From: SIG587 sp045649505
GTDB taxonomy: Bacteria; Bacillota; Clostridia; Oscillospirales; Acutalibacteraceae
Direction of reading: 5' to 3'
Assembly (NCBI GenBank): GCA_045649505.1
Contig: JAZRQA010000034.1
Span: 1 to 35,549, forward strand
Length of the DNA stretch: 35,549 nt
The translations under genes and the position numbers were made by a program. Each line of letters begins with the position of its first letter. Position 1 is the stretch's first letter. Of this stretch, positions 1-8,148 are shown piece after piece. The notes beneath the pieces were generated by a model. That model saw only the letters and a list, made by a program, of their open reading frames with translations, searched no databases and was not told where the DNA came from.

Positions 1-3000
1 TGCCCGTATACCTTGAGAGCGCACAACTTTTCTTTGGCAGAAAAATTGATACCGCTGTTAAACCTCTCTCAAGCGTTGTTGCCCCTGTTGGTGAGGATGA
101 AAGCGTTTATGTTTGCGCCTGGGGTGAGGTATTCGGCACCGATATAAGTGTGCGAGATACAAAAAAAGGCGGCAAAATGGTTATTGCCAAGTTCTTCTTC
201 TCGGATAATACCAATTCCTTTAGCGCAACCGTAAAGAAGTTTTTTGATCAGCGTTACAGCAAGAATATGGATGAGGACGCCAAAAAATTTGCCGCATCCC
301 TTGCACCTCTTAAGGACGGTGCCGCCGTTGTTGTTAACGGTGATTATTCCTATGACCGTTGGAATAACGATTATGTTCTTGAGGTTAAGGCTCTTGCAAC
401 ACTCACTAAATATGAGGAAAAGGACGATTATGAGGGCCAAAAGCGCGTAGAGCTTCATTGTCATACCAATATGTCGGCTCATGACGGTGTTATGCCTGCA
501 GGGGATGTTATAAAGCAGGCATATAAATGGGGACACAAAGCAATAGCAATCACCGACCACGGTGTTGTTCAAGCATATCCCGATATGGCGAAGGCTGTTT
601 CTGATATCCGCAAGGGCGGAGGAGAATTTAAGGTTATTTACGGCGTTGAAAGTTATTTTATTGACGATACCCGTCACAGTCTTGAAGGTCTTACAAACAA
701 GGAAATCGGCCGCTTAAGTAACCATCAGATTATTCTTGTTAAAAATTTGGTGGGACTTAAAAACCTTTACGAGCTTGTTTCCGATGCTAACTTAAATCAC
801 TATCACGGCGCACCGGGCCGCCCCATTGTTATGCGCTCCAAGCTTGATACCTTGCGTGAGGGACTGATACTTGGCTCCGCCTGTGAACAGGGTGAGCTTT
901 ATAAGGCTATTATTGACGGTAAAAGCGATGATGAGCTGAATGAAATTGCAGGTTATTACGATTTTCTGGAAATTCAGCCCCTTGGCAACAATGAATTTAT
1001 GGTCAGGGACAGCGCAAAGCCTGATAAAGTTGATAAAAAGGGTGTTGTTACCCCCAATAAATTCCGCCACGTAACAAGCATTGAGGTGGTTAAAGACTTT
1101 AACCGCAAGGTTGTTGAAATTGCGGACAGGCTGGGTAAACGAGTTGTAGCAACCGGTGATGTGCATTTTCTTAAAAAAGAGGATGGCATTTTACGTCAGA
1201 TTGTTATGGTTGGTAAGGGCTTTACCGATGTTGAATATCAGGCACCTCTTTATTTTAAAACAACAAAAGAAATGCTTGATGACTTCGCCTACTTCGGTGA
1301 AAGGGCTAAGGAATTTGTTATTGAAAATCCTAATAAAATTGCCGATATGATAAGTGATGATGTTATTCCTGTGCCTAAGGGTAACTATCCCCCTATTATC
1401 GAGGGCTCCGATGAAGAACTAAGGCGTATTTGCTGGGAAAATGCTCATAGGATTTACGGTGACCCCGTGCCCGAAATTGTTAAAGAGCGTCTTAATAAGG
1501 AGCTTGATTCTATCATAAATAACGGCTTCTCGATAATGTATATATCGGCACAGAAGCTGGTTGCTTACAGTGAAGAAAACGGCTATCTTGTTGGCTCGCG
1601 TGGCTCCGTTGGTTCATCCTTTGTCGCTACCATGGCGGGGATTTCCGAGGTTAACCCATTGGCTCCTCACTATGTGTGCAAAAACTGTCAGTTCAGTGAA
1701 TTTATTACCGACGGTAGTGTGGGTTCGGGCTTTGATCTTCCCGAAAAGAATTGTCCACACTGCGGCACTGGTCTTGACCGTAACGGTCACGATATCCCCT
1801 TTGAAACCTTCTTGGGCTTCAAGGGAGATAAGGTTCCTGATATTGACCTTAACTTCTCGGGAGAGGTACAAAACAGGGTTCAGGAATATACCAAAACCCT
1901 TTTTGGTGCCGAAAACGTTTACCGCGCAGGTACAATTTCTACCATTGCTGAGCAAACCGCCTTCGGTTACACAAAGAAGTTTATTGAATATATGCAGCAA
2001 ATTGACCCGAAATATAATCAGATAGCCCGTAACAATGCCGAAATAAACCGCCTTGCAGGTAAGGTGAAAAAGGCAGGCGTAAAGAGTACAACGGGTCAGC
2101 ATCCTGCAGGTATGATTGTTGTACCAAATGATAAAACAATTTACGATTTTTGTCCGGTTCAGCACCCTGCCGATGATGTTAATTCCGATATTATCACCAC
2201 CCACTTTGATTTCCATTCCATTCACGATACCATATTAAAGCTCGATGAGCTGGGTCACGATGTTCCCACAATTTATAAATATCTTGAAGATTTTACTGGT
2301 ATCAATGTTAACGACATTTCAATGAGTGACCCCAAGGTTTACAGCCTGTTTACCTCTACCGAGGCTTTGGGGGTAACCCCCGAAGAAATCGATTCCAAAA
2401 CGGGAACGCTGTGTCTGCCTGAATTCGGAACATCCTTCGTTCGCGGAATGCTTGTCGACTGTAAACCTAAAAACTTCGCCGACCTTTTACAGATATCGGG
2501 CCTTTCCCACGGTACCGATGTTTATCTGGGTAACGCAAAGGATTTAATTGATAACGGCACCTGTACCATTTCCGAGGTTATCGGAACCCGTGATAATATT
2601 ATGGTATATCTGATACATATGGGAATGGATGCGTCGCGCGCCTTCAAAATTACCGAAACAGTTCGTAAAGGAATGGTGGCTTCGGGTAAGGTTTCCAAGG
2701 AAGATTGGGCGCAAATGGTTCAGGATATGCTTGATTTGGGCGTTCCTAAGTGGTATGCCGACAGTTGCGGCAAAATAAAGTATATGTTCCCTAAGGCTCA
2801 CGCCGCAGCCTATGTTATTTCAGCCATTAAGCTTGGTTGGTATAAAATTTATAAGCCCCTTGAATTTTATTGCGCTTATTTTACTGCACGACCCGAAGAT
2901 GTTGATATTTCTACCATCTTAAAGGGTAAATCGGCTGTGGTTAATGAAATTGCTGCGATAAGAGAAAAGGGAAAAGAGGCTTCCAAAAAGGAACAGGATG

Positions 3001-3311
3001 TCTGTGAAATTTTACAGGTGTTCAATGAGATTATGGCAAGGGGAATTGAAATTTTGCCAATTGACCTTAAAAAATCTCATGCCGTGAATTATATTCCCGA
3101 GGACGGGAAAATCCGCTTACCCTTCGGGTCAATGGCGGGTGTGGGCGAAAAAGCGGCATGGCAAATTTACGAGGCAGCCCAAAAGGGTGATTTCATCTCA
3201 AAAGAGGAGCTTCAGGTCGAAGCGGGCGTTTCAAAGACCGTTATGGCGGCCCTTTGTGAGCTTGGTGCTTTAGGTGATCTACCCGATACAAATCAAATTT
3301 CAATGTTTTAA
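1..3311 (+). CDS. polC: DNA polymerase III alpha subunit, PolC type (5' end outside window; no inserted exonuclease)
   Basis: Replicative DNA polymerase of low-GC Gram-positives. The frame is open from base 3 (1,102 codons visible), so the gene starts upstream; the GTG at 150 is internal. Domains in order: the end of the OB region, a PHP domain (ELHCHTNMS, near base 451), the polymerase core with a zinc finger (HYVCKNCQ, later CPHCG, about 1668-1770), the catalytic acidic motif PDIDLNF (about 1840), a third Asp in LKLDELGHD (about 2240), and the C-terminal clamp-binding motif QISMF at the stop. In Bacillus subtilis PolC a roughly 180-residue DEDD exonuclease lies between the YGVE segment of PHP and the NSTGLKNL segment. 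Here only about 24 residues separate YGVESYFIDD from NHQIILVKNL (about 660-724), so proofreading is not encoded in the visible part. The identity is certain; the missing domain is seen directly. Confidence 0.97.
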   Translation, partial: PVYLESAQLFFGRKIDTAVKPLSSVVAPVGEDESVYVCAWGEVFGTDISVRDTKKGGKMVIAKFFFSDNTNSFSATVKKFFDQRYSKNMDEDAKKFAASLAPLKDGAAVVVNGDYSYDRWNNDYVLEVKALATLTKYEEKDDYEGQKRVELHCHTNMSAHDGVMPAGDVIKQAYKWGHKAIAITDHGVVQAYPDMAKAVSDIRKGGGEFKVIYGVESYFIDDTRHSLEGLTNKEIGRLSNHQIILVKNLVGLKNLYELVSDANLNHYHGAPGRPIVMRSKLDTLREGLILGSACEQGELYKAIIDGKSDDELNEIAGYYDFLEIQPLGNNEFMVRDSAKPDKVDKKGVVTPNKFRHVTSIEVVKDFNRKVVEIADRLGKRVVATGDVHFLKKEDGILRQIVMVGKGFTDVEYQAPLYFKTTKEMLDDFAYFGERAKEFVIENPNKIADMISDDVIPVPKGNYPPIIEGSDEELRRICWENAHRIYGDPVPEIVKERLNKELDSIINNGFSIMYISAQKLVAYSEENGYLVGSRGSVGSSFVATMAGISEVNPLAPHYVCKNCQFSEFITDGSVGSGFDLPEKNCPHCGTGLDRNGHDIPFETFLGFKGDKVPDIDLNFSGEVQNRVQEYTKTLFGAENVYRAGTISTIAEQTAFGYTKKFIEYMQQIDPKYNQIARNNAEINRLAGKVKKAGVKSTTGQHPAGMIVVPNDKTIYDFCPVQHPADDVNSDIITTHFDFHSIHDTILKLDELGHDVPTIYKYLEDFTGINVNDISMSDPKVYSLFTSTEALGVTPEEIDSKTGTLCLPEFGTSFVRGMLVDCKPKNFADLLQISGLSHGTDVYLGNAKDLIDNGTCTISEVIGTRDNIMVYLIHMGMDASRAFKITETVRKGMVASGKVSKEDWAQMVQDMLDLGVPKWYADSCGKIKYMFPKAHAAAYVISAIKLGWYKIYKPLEFYCAYFTARPEDVDISTILKGKSAVVNEIAAIREKGKEASKKEQDVCEILQVFNEIMARGIEILPIDLKKSHAVNYIPEDGKIRLPFGSMAGVGEKAAWQIYEAAQKGDFISKEELQVEAGVSKTVMAALCELGALGDLPDTNQISMF

Positions 3312-3314
3312 TCA

Positions 3315-3361
3315 AAAAACAGGCTATAATGTGCAAATGTTGCATATATAGCCTGTTTTTA
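3315..3361 (+). terminator. Rho-independent terminator after polC
   Basis: A 14-bp perfect inverted repeat pairs 3315-3328 with 3347-3360. Its core is CAGGCTATA/TATAGCCTG, and the 3' arm ends in a five-T run directly after the polC stop. The A-run on the 5' side could let it work on the other strand too. Confidence 0.9.
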
Positions 3362-3403
3362 TTGTGCAACTCGCTGAAAAAATGAAATTTTCTTATCAAA
3401 AGG

Positions 3404-3431
3404 TTGCAATTTTGTAACTTTTTGTTATAAT
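3404..3431 (+). promoter_or_regulatory. Sigma-A type promoter of the M23 peptidase gene
   Basis: TTGCAA (3404-3409) and a perfect TATAAT (3426-3431) are separated by 16 bp, downstream of the polC terminator. A ribosome binding site AGGAGG (3467-3472) follows, 11 bp before the ATG at 3484. Confidence 0.75.
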
Positions 3432-3483
3432 AGAAACAGTGTTTTATTACAAAAATGTTACTTTTTAGGAGGATGTTGCTTTT

Positions 3484-4695
3484 ATGCAGCGCATACTTGA
3501 TACAGTTAAAGGCTGTTGCAGTTTCGCAAAAAAGCATATGAGAAAAATTGTTCCCGCAATATTTTTGTTTGTGAGCTGTTTTGCTATAATTTTAAGTATG
3601 AATATGTGCGACCTCACCTTTGCGTATGACCTTTCATTTGGTGATGGAACAATAATCCGCGTCAAGGATATCAATGATTTTAATGCCGCTAAGGATATGA
3701 TTCTGCAGGCGAGCGCTACCGATAATGTCGATGAACTGATTGATGAGCCTGAATTTTCAAGAACCCTTGTTATGAGCTCTCAGGTAAGCGACGTTAACAG
3801 CATTGCCGAAACTATTGTTGAGCATACCGATGAAATCGTTACTGCTACAGTACTTCGCGTTAACGGTAAATATGTTACCTGTGTTTCGGGTGACACTTCA
3901 CTTGATGAGTATATTCAGAACGCACTTCACCGTTTTGACGGCATCGGTGCACAGGCAAAATCGGTCTTTGTTGATGAAATAACTACTGAGAAGGCATATT
4001 ATCCTGCATCTAAGGTGTGTAGTCTTGAAGAGGCTAAAAAGGTTATAGATACCCTTAAGGTGCAAACCGTAGTTACCGAGTCCTCCTCCTACAGAACCTC
4101 ATATTCCACTACTGTTATAAAGGATAGCAGTAAAACTGCCGGCTATTATAAAACTACCAAGTACGGCGTTGCAGGCATTACAAAGTATACCGACAGCGTG
4201 ACCTATATCAACGGCGTTGAGCAGGTTCGTATCCGCCTTTCCAGCGAGATTGTAAGAAAATCGTCTAACGAGGTTGTTGTAGTTGGTACTAAGCCCCTTG
4301 ACCTGGGCGGTGCTAAATTCAGTTGGCCCCTTGGAAGAGGCTGTGATTATACAATTACCTCAAAAATGGGTGATAACCGCGGTCATAAGGGATTTGATAT
4401 TGCCGCTACACAAGGAACTCCTATCTGTGCATCGCTTGGCGGTGTTGTAGTTGAGGCATCAACAGGTGATAACGGCGGATATGGCTATAAGGTTGTTATA
4501 GACCATGGAAACGGTATCAAAACAGTCTATGCCCACTGCAGCAAGCTGCTTGTTCGCGCAGGACAAAGGGTTACAACGGGCGAGGTAATTGCCAAGGTTG
4601 GTAATACAGGCCGTTCCTCAGGTCCTCACCTTCATTTTGAAATAAGGGTAAACGGAAACTATGTTGACCCCGGTCCGTATATAGGCGGTTATTGA
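3484..4695 (+). CDS. Membrane-anchored G5-domain M23 metallopeptidase (peptidoglycan endopeptidase)
   Basis: This 403-residue protein is predicted to cut peptide cross-links in the cell wall from outside the membrane. A basic N-terminus and one hydrophobic segment (about residues 22-46) anchor or export it. The middle contains a G5-like segment (about 192-272, threonine/valine rich with YINGVEQVRI). The C-terminus is an M23 (LytM/gametolysin) domain with all zinc and catalytic residues visible: H301 and D305 in RGHKGFD, H351 in YAHCS, and H382/H384 in GPHLHFE. This arrangement is common in clostridial sporulation or growth peptidases. The gene stands alone between two terminators and has its own promoter. 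The family is firm; the exact substrate bond and growth stage are not visible. Confidence 0.92.
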   Translation: MQRILDTVKGCCSFAKKHMRKIVPAIFLFVSCFAIILSMNMCDLTFAYDLSFGDGTIIRVKDINDFNAAKDMILQASATDNVDELIDEPEFSRTLVMSSQVSDVNSIAETIVEHTDEIVTATVLRVNGKYVTCVSGDTSLDEYIQNALHRFDGIGAQAKSVFVDEITTEKAYYPASKVCSLEEAKKVIDTLKVQTVVTESSSYRTSYSTTVIKDSSKTAGYYKTTKYGVAGITKYTDSVTYINGVEQVRIRLSSEIVRKSSNEVVVVGTKPLDLGGAKFSWPLGRGCDYTITSKMGDNRGHKGFDIAATQGTPICASLGGVVVEASTGDNGGYGYKVVIDHGNGIKTVYAHCSKLLVRAGQRVTTGEVIAKVGNTGRSSGPHLHFEIRVNGNYVDPGPYIGGY

Positions 4696-4701
4696 TAGAA
4701 A

Positions 4702-4740
4702 AAACTTCCCGAAGATTTTTCTTCGGGAAGTTTAATTTTT
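4702..4740. terminator. Bidirectional terminator between convergent genes
   Basis: A 13-bp perfect stem (AAACTTCCCGAAG at 4702-4714, CTTCGGGAAGTTT at 4721-4733) has a six-base loop. T-rich flank follows on the plus strand (TTTAATTTTT) and an A-run on the other side, so it can end both the M23 gene and the minus-strand pair that stops at 4747. Confidence 0.88.
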
Positions 4741-4746
4741 GTCTTT

Positions 4747-5028
4747 TTATGCCTTGAGAGCTCGCTCAAGCCATACGCTTCCAACATCCATAGCCTCAAA
4801 GAAGCCGTGCTTTTCGCTGGTCTTAACAATGCGCTTTTTCTCGTCAAGCGAGGTATCGCTGAGCATCAGCTCAATCTTTATCCTATCGCTTAGCTCAAGC
4901 TCGCCTTGGGTAGCCTTTGAAAGAATTTCAAAACGAACTATATATTTTTCGGACATATCACCGTAGTAAACGGTGTTACCCTTTCTTACAAGGGGCTTGC
5001 CCTTGTAGGTAAGAAACTGTTCAGCCAA
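4747..5028 (-). CDS. Conserved-looking hypothetical protein, 93 residues
   Basis: I do not recognise this family. The predicted start is TTG at 5028, chosen because AGGAGGG lies 6-8 bases upstream, inside the short gap after the preceding gene. The protein is soluble, charged and mixed alpha/beta. It starts with a short beta-rich part (LTYKGKPLVRKGNTVYYGD) and continues with a segment containing RFEILSKATQG. There is no signal peptide, membrane segment or cysteine motif. It is the second gene of a two-gene minus-strand operon, 12 bp after its neighbour, so the two probably act together. The opening KGKPLVRKGNTIYYG-like pattern suggests a beta-sheet fold and nothing more specific. Confidence 0.72.
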   Translation of the reverse strand: MAEQFLTYKGKPLVRKGNTVYYGDMSEKYIVRFEILSKATQGELELSDRIKIELMLSDTSLDEKKRIVKTSEKHGFFEAMDVGSVWLERALKA

Positions 5029-5040
5029 TTTAAAACCCTC

Positions 5041-5301
5041 CTAATCTTTTTCGGGCATATCGTGATAGAGGTTAAAGCGGAAAAGCTTGCTCTCATCCTC
5101 AGGGTTGGTGCAACGAATGGTTGCCTGCGAAACCCTTGCGCCGTTCAAAATGGTTGCAATGCCCATTATCTGGCAAAGTTTGGATTTAAGATTTAAGATG
5201 TCACCGTCTTCAGTCTCTAAAAACACATCGCCCTTGCAGGTGTCAAGTGCTTTGATAAAATCGTTAAAATCAAGGTCATGAACCTGTAATTCATATGCCA
5301 T
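5041..5301 (-). CDS. Hypothetical protein, possibly HPr-like without the phospho-histidine
   Basis: An 86-residue soluble protein with ATG at 5299-5301 and a strong AGGAGGG just upstream. It is the first gene of a two-gene minus-strand operon with a consensus promoter. The central part (FLETEDGDILNLKSKL, about residues 28-43) resembles the HPr segment around NLEYKGKSVNLKSIMG in length and pattern, so an HPr-type fold is possible. The first strand lacks the active-site His that HPr carries in GIHARP, so a phosphocarrier role is unlikely; a regulatory Crh-like relative is one possibility. The HPr likeness is a by-eye judgement and weak. That the gene is real is well supported by its promoter, ribosome binding site and coupling. 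Confidence 0.7.
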   Translation of the reverse strand: MAYELQVHDLDFNDFIKALDTCKGDVFLETEDGDILNLKSKLCQIMGIATILNGARVSQATIRCTNPEDESKLFRFNLYHDMPEKD

Positions 5302-5331
5302 AAAAACCCTCCTGTAAAGATAGTTTATTAA

Positions 5332-5360
5332 ATTATAAAGGAATTATGTGGATATGTCAA
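5332..5360 (-). promoter_or_regulatory. Consensus sigma-A promoter for the two small minus-strand genes
   Basis: Read on the minus strand, TTGACA (5360-5355) and TATAAT (5337-5332) are both perfect and separated by 17 bp. The spacer contains a 9-mer one mismatch from a DnaA box (5347-5355, TGTGGATAT on the plus strand). Confidence 0.85.
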
Positions 5361-5388
5361 GTTTTTACCGACCATTAAAAAATTTTAG

Positions 5389-5418
5389 TTGACATTTAAG
5401 GGTAACTTGATGTATAAT
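5389..5418 (+). promoter_or_regulatory. Sigma-A promoter of the rpmH-rnpA operon
   Basis: TTGACA (5389-5394) and TATAAT (5413-5418) are both perfect, with an 18-bp spacer. It is divergent from the minus-strand promoter 29 bp away. The leader to rpmH is about 70 nt and carries GGGAGG before the ATG. Confidence 0.85.
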
Positions 5419-5497
5419 CTCATAATGATAGGTTATGTATAAAGGCATTTTGTCTTTTAACATCTATAAAGAACTCTAAAGAGGGAGGTTTAGCAAA

Positions 5498-5632
5498 ATG
5501 AAAAGAACTTACCAGCCTAAGAAGCTGCACCGTAAAAAGGAGCATGGCTTTTTAAAAAGAATGTCAGACAGAAACGGCCGCAAGGTGCTTGCACGTCGCA
5601 GAGCCAAGGGTAGAAAGCATCTTACCTATTAA
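5498..5632 (+). CDS. rpmH: 50S ribosomal protein L34
   Basis: A 44-residue, very basic protein beginning MKRTYQPKK and ending RKHLTY, the family's full normal length and pattern (MKRTYQP...HGF..RM...GR.VL..RR.KGR). It belongs to the large ribosomal subunit, where it binds 23S rRNA. A GGGAGG ribosome binding site lies about 10 bases upstream of the ATG. It is first in the operon with rnpA, yidD, yidC and khpB, the usual bacterial order. A hairpin starts at its stop codon and may lower expression of the genes that follow. Confidence 0.98.
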   Translation: MKRTYQPKKLHRKKEHGFLKRMSDRNGRKVLARRRAKGRKHLTY

Positions 5633-5660
5633 AAGGCCAGCTTTGGCCTTTTCTTGTTTT
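5631..5660 (+). terminator. Partial terminator or attenuator between rpmH and rnpA
   Basis: A 9-bp perfect stem AAAAGGCCA (5631-5639) / TGGCCTTTT (5644-5652) with a four-base loop is followed by CTTGTTTTT. It begins inside the rpmH stop codon. The imperfect T-tract suggests leaky termination, fitting the much greater need for L34 than for the RNase P protein. Confidence 0.55.
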
Positions 5661-5687
5661 TGAAAGAAAAGCCAAAAAGGAGAAATT

Positions 5688-6023
5688 ATGTCCGCCGTAA
5701 CAAAGCTTAAAGAGAATTGGGAGTTTCGCCGCGCCTTTACAAGGGGCAAGGCAACGGTTACTCCTGAATTTGTTGTTTACATTGTAAAAACGGGCGGTAC
5801 CGGAGTAAGGCTTGGAATCAGCGCCGGTAAAAAACTGGGTTGCGCAGTACAGCGTAACCGTGCCAAAAGAGTGCTTACTGCAGCGTTTGTGCAGTGCTTA
5901 CCGCATATAAGCGGAAACTTCGATTTTGTACTTGTGGCAAGACATCGCATACTTTCAAAAAAAAGTACGCAGGTATTTGAAGCCCTGCAAAAAATCTTAA
6001 AACAAAACGGAATTTATGAGTAA
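5688..6023 (+). CDS. rnpA: Ribonuclease P protein component
   Basis: A 111-residue basic protein subunit of RNase P, which with the catalytic RNA removes 5' leaders from pre-tRNAs. The family signature is visible as AVQRNRAKRVL (about residues 51-61, the RNR motif), preceded by the FRRAFTRGK segment and LGISAGKKLG. The ATG is preceded by AAGGAGAA at a normal distance. It lies 55 bp downstream of rpmH and overlaps yidD by 8 bp, the standard arrangement in which tRNA maturation and ribosome assembly genes are co-transcribed. Confidence 0.97.
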   Translation: MSAVTKLKENWEFRRAFTRGKATVTPEFVVYIVKTGGTGVRLGISAGKKLGCAVQRNRAKRVLTAAFVQCLPHISGNFDFVLVARHRILSKKSTQVFEALQKILKQNGIYE

Positions 6024-6255
6024 ATTACTAATCGGTCTTATTCGTTTTTATCAAAAGAACATTTCACCCCGAAAAATATCTTGTTGCCGTTTTACTCCCA
6101 CCTGCTCGGCCTACGCTATCGAGGCTATTCAGGTGCACGGTGCGCTTAAAGGCGCACTGCTAAGCATTTACAGGATACTGCGTTGTAATCCCCTTTGTAA
6201 GGGCGGTTATGATCCCGTGCCCGAAAAAAGAAAAAGAACGGACGGTTTGAAATAA
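6016..6255 (+). CDS. yidD: Membrane protein insertion efficiency factor YidD
   Basis: A 79-residue small membrane-associated protein that assists YidC-dependent insertion. The family pattern is clear: IRFYQKNISP near the start, then CCRFTPTCSAYAIEAI with conserved cysteines, and RILRCNPLCKGGYDPVP near the end. An amphipathic N-terminal helix is expected to bind the membrane. The ATG lies inside the end of rnpA (8-bp overlap) and the stop abuts the yidC start, so the three genes are translationally coupled. Confidence 0.96.
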   Translation: MSKLLIGLIRFYQKNISPRKISCCRFTPTCSAYAIEAIQVHGALKGALLSIYRILRCNPLCKGGYDPVPEKRKRTDGLK

Positions 6256-7185
6256 ATGCAAGCGTTATTTAACATTATAAATATTCCTTTGGGTTGGTTG
6301 CTCAGAAATATATCTGCCCTGTTCGGTGGAAATTTCGCCGCGGCGGTTTTTATATTTACGTTGCTTATGAACATCGTTATGATTCCTCTAAGCATAAAAA
6401 GTCAAAAATCCTCCGTTCAGCAGATGCGTCTAAAGCCTAAGCTGGACGAGTTGAAGAAGAAGTACGGGGATGACCGTACAAAATATTCCACCGAAATGCA
6501 AAAGCTCTATCAGGAAGAGGGCGTTTCCATGTCGGGCGGATGTCTGCCTATGCTTATCCGTCTGCCTATTATGATGAGTATTTATTACCTCATTACTAAA
6601 CCTCTTACCTATCTTATGAGTGTATCAAATGAGGCTATAACTGCCGCTACCGAGGCTTATGTTAAAATTAACACTAATGTAAAAGCAGCTACAGTTTCTC
6701 AGCTTTCCCTTATTGAGGCAGTTCAGAGCAGAACTATTAAAAGCCCCGAAATATCTGAAAAGCTCGGTAGCATAAACTTTAGCCTTTTCGGTATTGACCT
6801 TACCGAGACACCCAAGTTCTCAATGAACATTTTTGGTGATTTTGAGCGCATTTGGCTTATTCCGATTCTTGCATTTGCAACGGCAATGCTTTCAAGCATT
6901 ATCTCAATGCGTATGCAGAAGAAAATCAACCCCGATGCCCCCAGTATGGCGGGCATGATGCTTACAATGCCCCTTATTTCCCTGTTTATCGGTTTCACTG
7001 TTCCGGGCGGAGTGGGCTTTTACTGGGCTTGTTCAGGTCTTATAGGCGGACTTATTCAACCTATAATTCAAACCCTTTACGGTCCCCATCGCCTTATTGC
7101 TAAGGAAAATGCAAAGGCTATTATTAAAACCCATCAGTCCGAGCTTGAGGCTTTAAAACGAGAAGCCGAAAGCAAGGATATATAA
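6256..7185 (+). CDS. yidC: Membrane protein insertase YidC/OxaA
   Basis: A 309-residue insertase for inner-membrane proteins, working alone or with SecYEG. It has a hydrophobic start, the cytoplasmic hairpin after the first core helix (SIKSQKSSVQQMRLKPKLDELKK, charged coiled pair, about residues 46-75), the motif GGCLPMLIRLPIMMSIY, and later helices ending in GFYWACSGLIGGLIQPIIQ. The large periplasmic domain of Gram-negative YidC is absent, as expected. No lipoprotein lipobox is seen at the N-terminus, unlike many Bacillus SpoIIIJ proteins. The ATG directly follows the yidD stop. Confidence 0.96.
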   Translation: MQALFNIINIPLGWLLRNISALFGGNFAAAVFIFTLLMNIVMIPLSIKSQKSSVQQMRLKPKLDELKKKYGDDRTKYSTEMQKLYQEEGVSMSGGCLPMLIRLPIMMSIYYLITKPLTYLMSVSNEAITAATEAYVKINTNVKAATVSQLSLIEAVQSRTIKSPEISEKLGSINFSLFGIDLTETPKFSMNIFGDFERIWLIPILAFATAMLSSIISMRMQKKINPDAPSMAGMMLTMPLISLFIGFTVPGGVGFYWACSGLIGGLIQPIIQTLYGPHRLIAKENAKAIIKTHQSELEALKREAESKDI

Positions 7186-7228
7186 GAATAAAAATCGTTT
7201 ATCGGTTTTTGAAAGCGAGGAAAATATC

Positions 7229-8095
7229 TTGATTAAGGAAGCATTCGGTCAAGGTGCCGGTATTGAGGAGGCAAAGGAAAACGCCCTTGCTACCCTTAAC
7301 GCCCGACCTGATGACGATGTACAGTTTGAAATTGTCGATATGCCTAAATCCAAGGTTTTAGGCATCTTTGGCGGTAAAGCCGCTAAGGTTCGCGCCTTTA
7401 TTGAACTGCCCGACCCTAAACCTGAAAAGAAGAAAAAAGAAAAAACTGCTAAGGCTAAAAAAGCAGAAAAGGCCCCCAAGAAGGCAGAGAAGCAGGAAAA
7501 GAAGACAGAGGTTTCTGCCGAGCATAAGGATGCCGTTCCTGCAAGCGAAATTGAAAAGGATTCTCCTGCAGGCAAAGCCTGTGCCTATATTGGAACAATA
7601 ATGGAAAAACTTGGTTGCAAGGATGTTGAAATAAAGGTTGCCCAGAGGGAAAACGGCGCAATGATTATTCTTTCGGGCAACGGACTGGGTGTTGTTATCG
7701 GAAGAAGGGGAGAAACCCTTGATTCTCTTCAGTATTTAACCTCTCTTGCCGCAAATAACGGCGGCGGATATTATAAGGTTTCTCTTAATATCGGCAACTA
7801 CCGTGAGAAAAGGGAGCAGACTCTTACTGCCCTTGCAAGGCGCGTTTGCGCTCAGGTTATTTCAACCTCAAGAAGCCGTTCCTTAGAGCCTATGAATCCT
7901 TACGAGCGTCGTATTATCCATACCGCTGTTCAGGAGATAGAGGGTGTTACATCGGGCTCTGTGGGCGAAGGCGCATCACGCCGTGTTGTTATCAGCCCTG
8001 TAGGTGGCAACGCTCCTAAGAAAAAGGAAGCTGACATAGCAAGAGAGCCGAAGAAGGATGCAGCAAATGCTCCTCTCTACGGTAAAATAAACTAA
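7229..8095 (+). CDS. khpB: RNA-binding protein KhpB (Jag/SpoIIIJ-associated)
   Basis: A 288-residue RNA-binding protein linked to cell-size control and membrane insertion. It has three parts: an N-terminal Jag-N domain (residues 1-65: GQGAGIEEAKENAL, then KSKVLGIFGGKAAKVR), a Lys/Ala-rich flexible linker (about 66-110), a KH domain with GVVIGRRGETLDSLQYL, and a C-terminal R3H domain (NPYERRIIHTAVQ). The start is TTG at 7229, preceded by GCGAGGA; no good ATG is available in frame. It is last in the rpmH operon, 43 bp after yidC, and is followed by a terminator. The mnmE and mnmG genes that often follow are not here. Confidence 0.95.
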   Translation: MIKEAFGQGAGIEEAKENALATLNARPDDDVQFEIVDMPKSKVLGIFGGKAAKVRAFIELPDPKPEKKKKEKTAKAKKAEKAPKKAEKQEKKTEVSAEHKDAVPASEIEKDSPAGKACAYIGTIMEKLGCKDVEIKVAQRENGAMIILSGNGLGVVIGRRGETLDSLQYLTSLAANNGGGYYKVSLNIGNYREKREQTLTALARRVCAQVISTSRSRSLEPMNPYERRIIHTAVQEIEGVTSGSVGEGASRRVVISPVGGNAPKKKEADIAREPKKDAANAPLYGKIN

Positions 8096-8101
8096 CTTAA
8101 G

Positions 8102-8128
8102 TCCTGCAGATTTTTCTGCAGGATTTTT
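8102..8128 (+). terminator. Terminator of the rpmH-khpB operon
   Basis: A perfect 9-bp stem TCCTGCAGA (8102-8110) / TCTGCAGGA (8115-8123) with loop TTTT is followed by five T's. Confidence 0.88.
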
Positions 8129-8148
8129 CTGCTTTTTTCAACATTTTC

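Noticed and set aside
5347..5355. Origin of replication at the rpmH promoter region
   Set aside because: Only one DnaA-box-like 9-mer with a mismatch was seen, inside a promoter spacer, with no cluster of boxes or dnaA gene.
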